From assembly GCA_947493005.1 (NCBI GenBank), contig CANLOY010000013.1:1-62891 (forward strand): 62,891 bases of DNA. The letters run 5' to 3'. The letters are not shown here. More model-generated notes on the stretch are below. The model worked only from the letters and a program-made list of their open reading frames with translations, was not told the DNA's origin and searched no databases. This DNA is from an uncultured Roseivirga sp. (lineage in GTDB: Bacteria; Bacteroidota; Bacteroidia; Cytophagales; Cyclobacteriaceae). Numbering within the stretch: position 1 is the first letter of the stretch.

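Larger units (their letters stand above)
51241..62337 (+). repeat. mixed array of Big_1-like units: 24 of about 101 residues (A) and 11 of about 115 residues (B)
   Basis: Type A reads ADPTN.NTTITATT, VADGTATSTVTVQLADANGN, GGVVTLASTGSAVVSAVTDN, TDGTYTATVTNTVAETVTIT and DDASIVF (303 bp, three copies 306). Type B reads ATGTLIS, ETISLQLKDVNGNNISTSG, DASGIATVTVTNTVAESVNV and a DQDGGTTPEV acidic loop that could bind calcium (345 bp, with small variation). The order is A1, B x5 (51550-53285), A x13 (53287-57231), B x6 (57232-59300), A x10 (59305-62337). Units at 55105, 56623 and 60214 carry SAVIVGAVIDNG, one codon longer. Units near 56250, 59840 and 61355 carry the odd strand SGRVNGVDIMDD. Confidence 0.85.

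Noticed and set aside
43120-62340. Repeat arrays considered as CRISPR or as non-coding satellite DNA
   Set aside because: The periods (303, 306, 312, 315, 345) are far too long for CRISPR, there are no unique spacers, all periods are multiples of three, and the frame is open with protein-level conservation.
42417-62360. Many minus-strand open frames of 60-160 codons opposite the Ig arrays, several of them repetitive (for example 59049-59492)
   Set aside because: They repeat with the same period as the plus-strand units and lie exactly opposite them. The open antisense frame follows from the codon choice of the repeats. They have no promoters, no start context and no recognisable domains.

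Overview
The window looks like a chromosomal segment of a Bacteroidota bacterium, most likely a member of the Cytophagales. The evidence is AT-rich DNA, promoters of the TTG-N17-19-TAnnTTTG type, almost no Shine-Dalgarno sequences, a type IX secretion (T9SS) gene porT directly behind ubiE, small Bacteroidota-only proteins (DUF5606-like, DUF6090-like) and a huge secreted protein built from modules seen in Bacteroidota surface proteins. I cannot name the genus from sequence alone.

Region 1 (1-11,218) is ordinary housekeeping DNA. It opens with nine copies of an 8-bp tandem repeat against the stop codon of an aspartate kinase gene (minus). Then come class I fructose-1,6-bisphosphatase (plus); a small unknown protein, a DUF5606-like protein and the GTPase EngB (all minus); an FKBP-type prolyl isomerase (plus); two paralogous one-pass membrane proteins (minus); and a plus-strand run of ubiE, porT, an SDR dehydrogenase, a zinc-ribbon protein and an M1 aminopeptidase lipoprotein.

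Region 2 (11,219-12,960) holds a 445-bp gap with nested inverted repeats, type I GAPDH (minus) with a clear terminator and promoter, and a tRNA-Glu(UUC) with its own promoter and terminator.

Region 3 (12,961-18,198) is a cluster of four separate LytTR-type regulator genes, all on the plus strand and divided by unusually long AT-rich gaps (322-634 bp). These gaps carry hairpins and palindromes. The first regulator has an intact receiver plus a PAS-like middle. The second is a bare LytTR domain. The third and fourth have degraded receivers.

Region 4 (18,199 to the right edge) is one uninterrupted reading frame of at least 14,897 codons that runs off the window. It encodes a giant exported, repeat-built surface protein. 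In order it has a signal peptide and an Ig-like domain; 17 tandem modules of about 400-580 residues (lectin-like or PA14 variable part plus a conserved ASDG/FGIGRDD/REWKV core); a Calx-beta-like domain; two Big_1-like domains; 26 units of about 104 residues (FTTQP type); a mixed array of 24 units of about 101 residues and 11 units of about 115 residues (Big_1/invasin type); one more FTTQP unit; and the start of a cadherin-like domain. Near-identical DNA blocks inside the arrays show recent duplication or gene conversion. My working inference is that the LytTR cluster controls this giant adhesin-like gene and that the T9SS, to which PorT belongs, exports it. Neither link is shown by the sequence alone.
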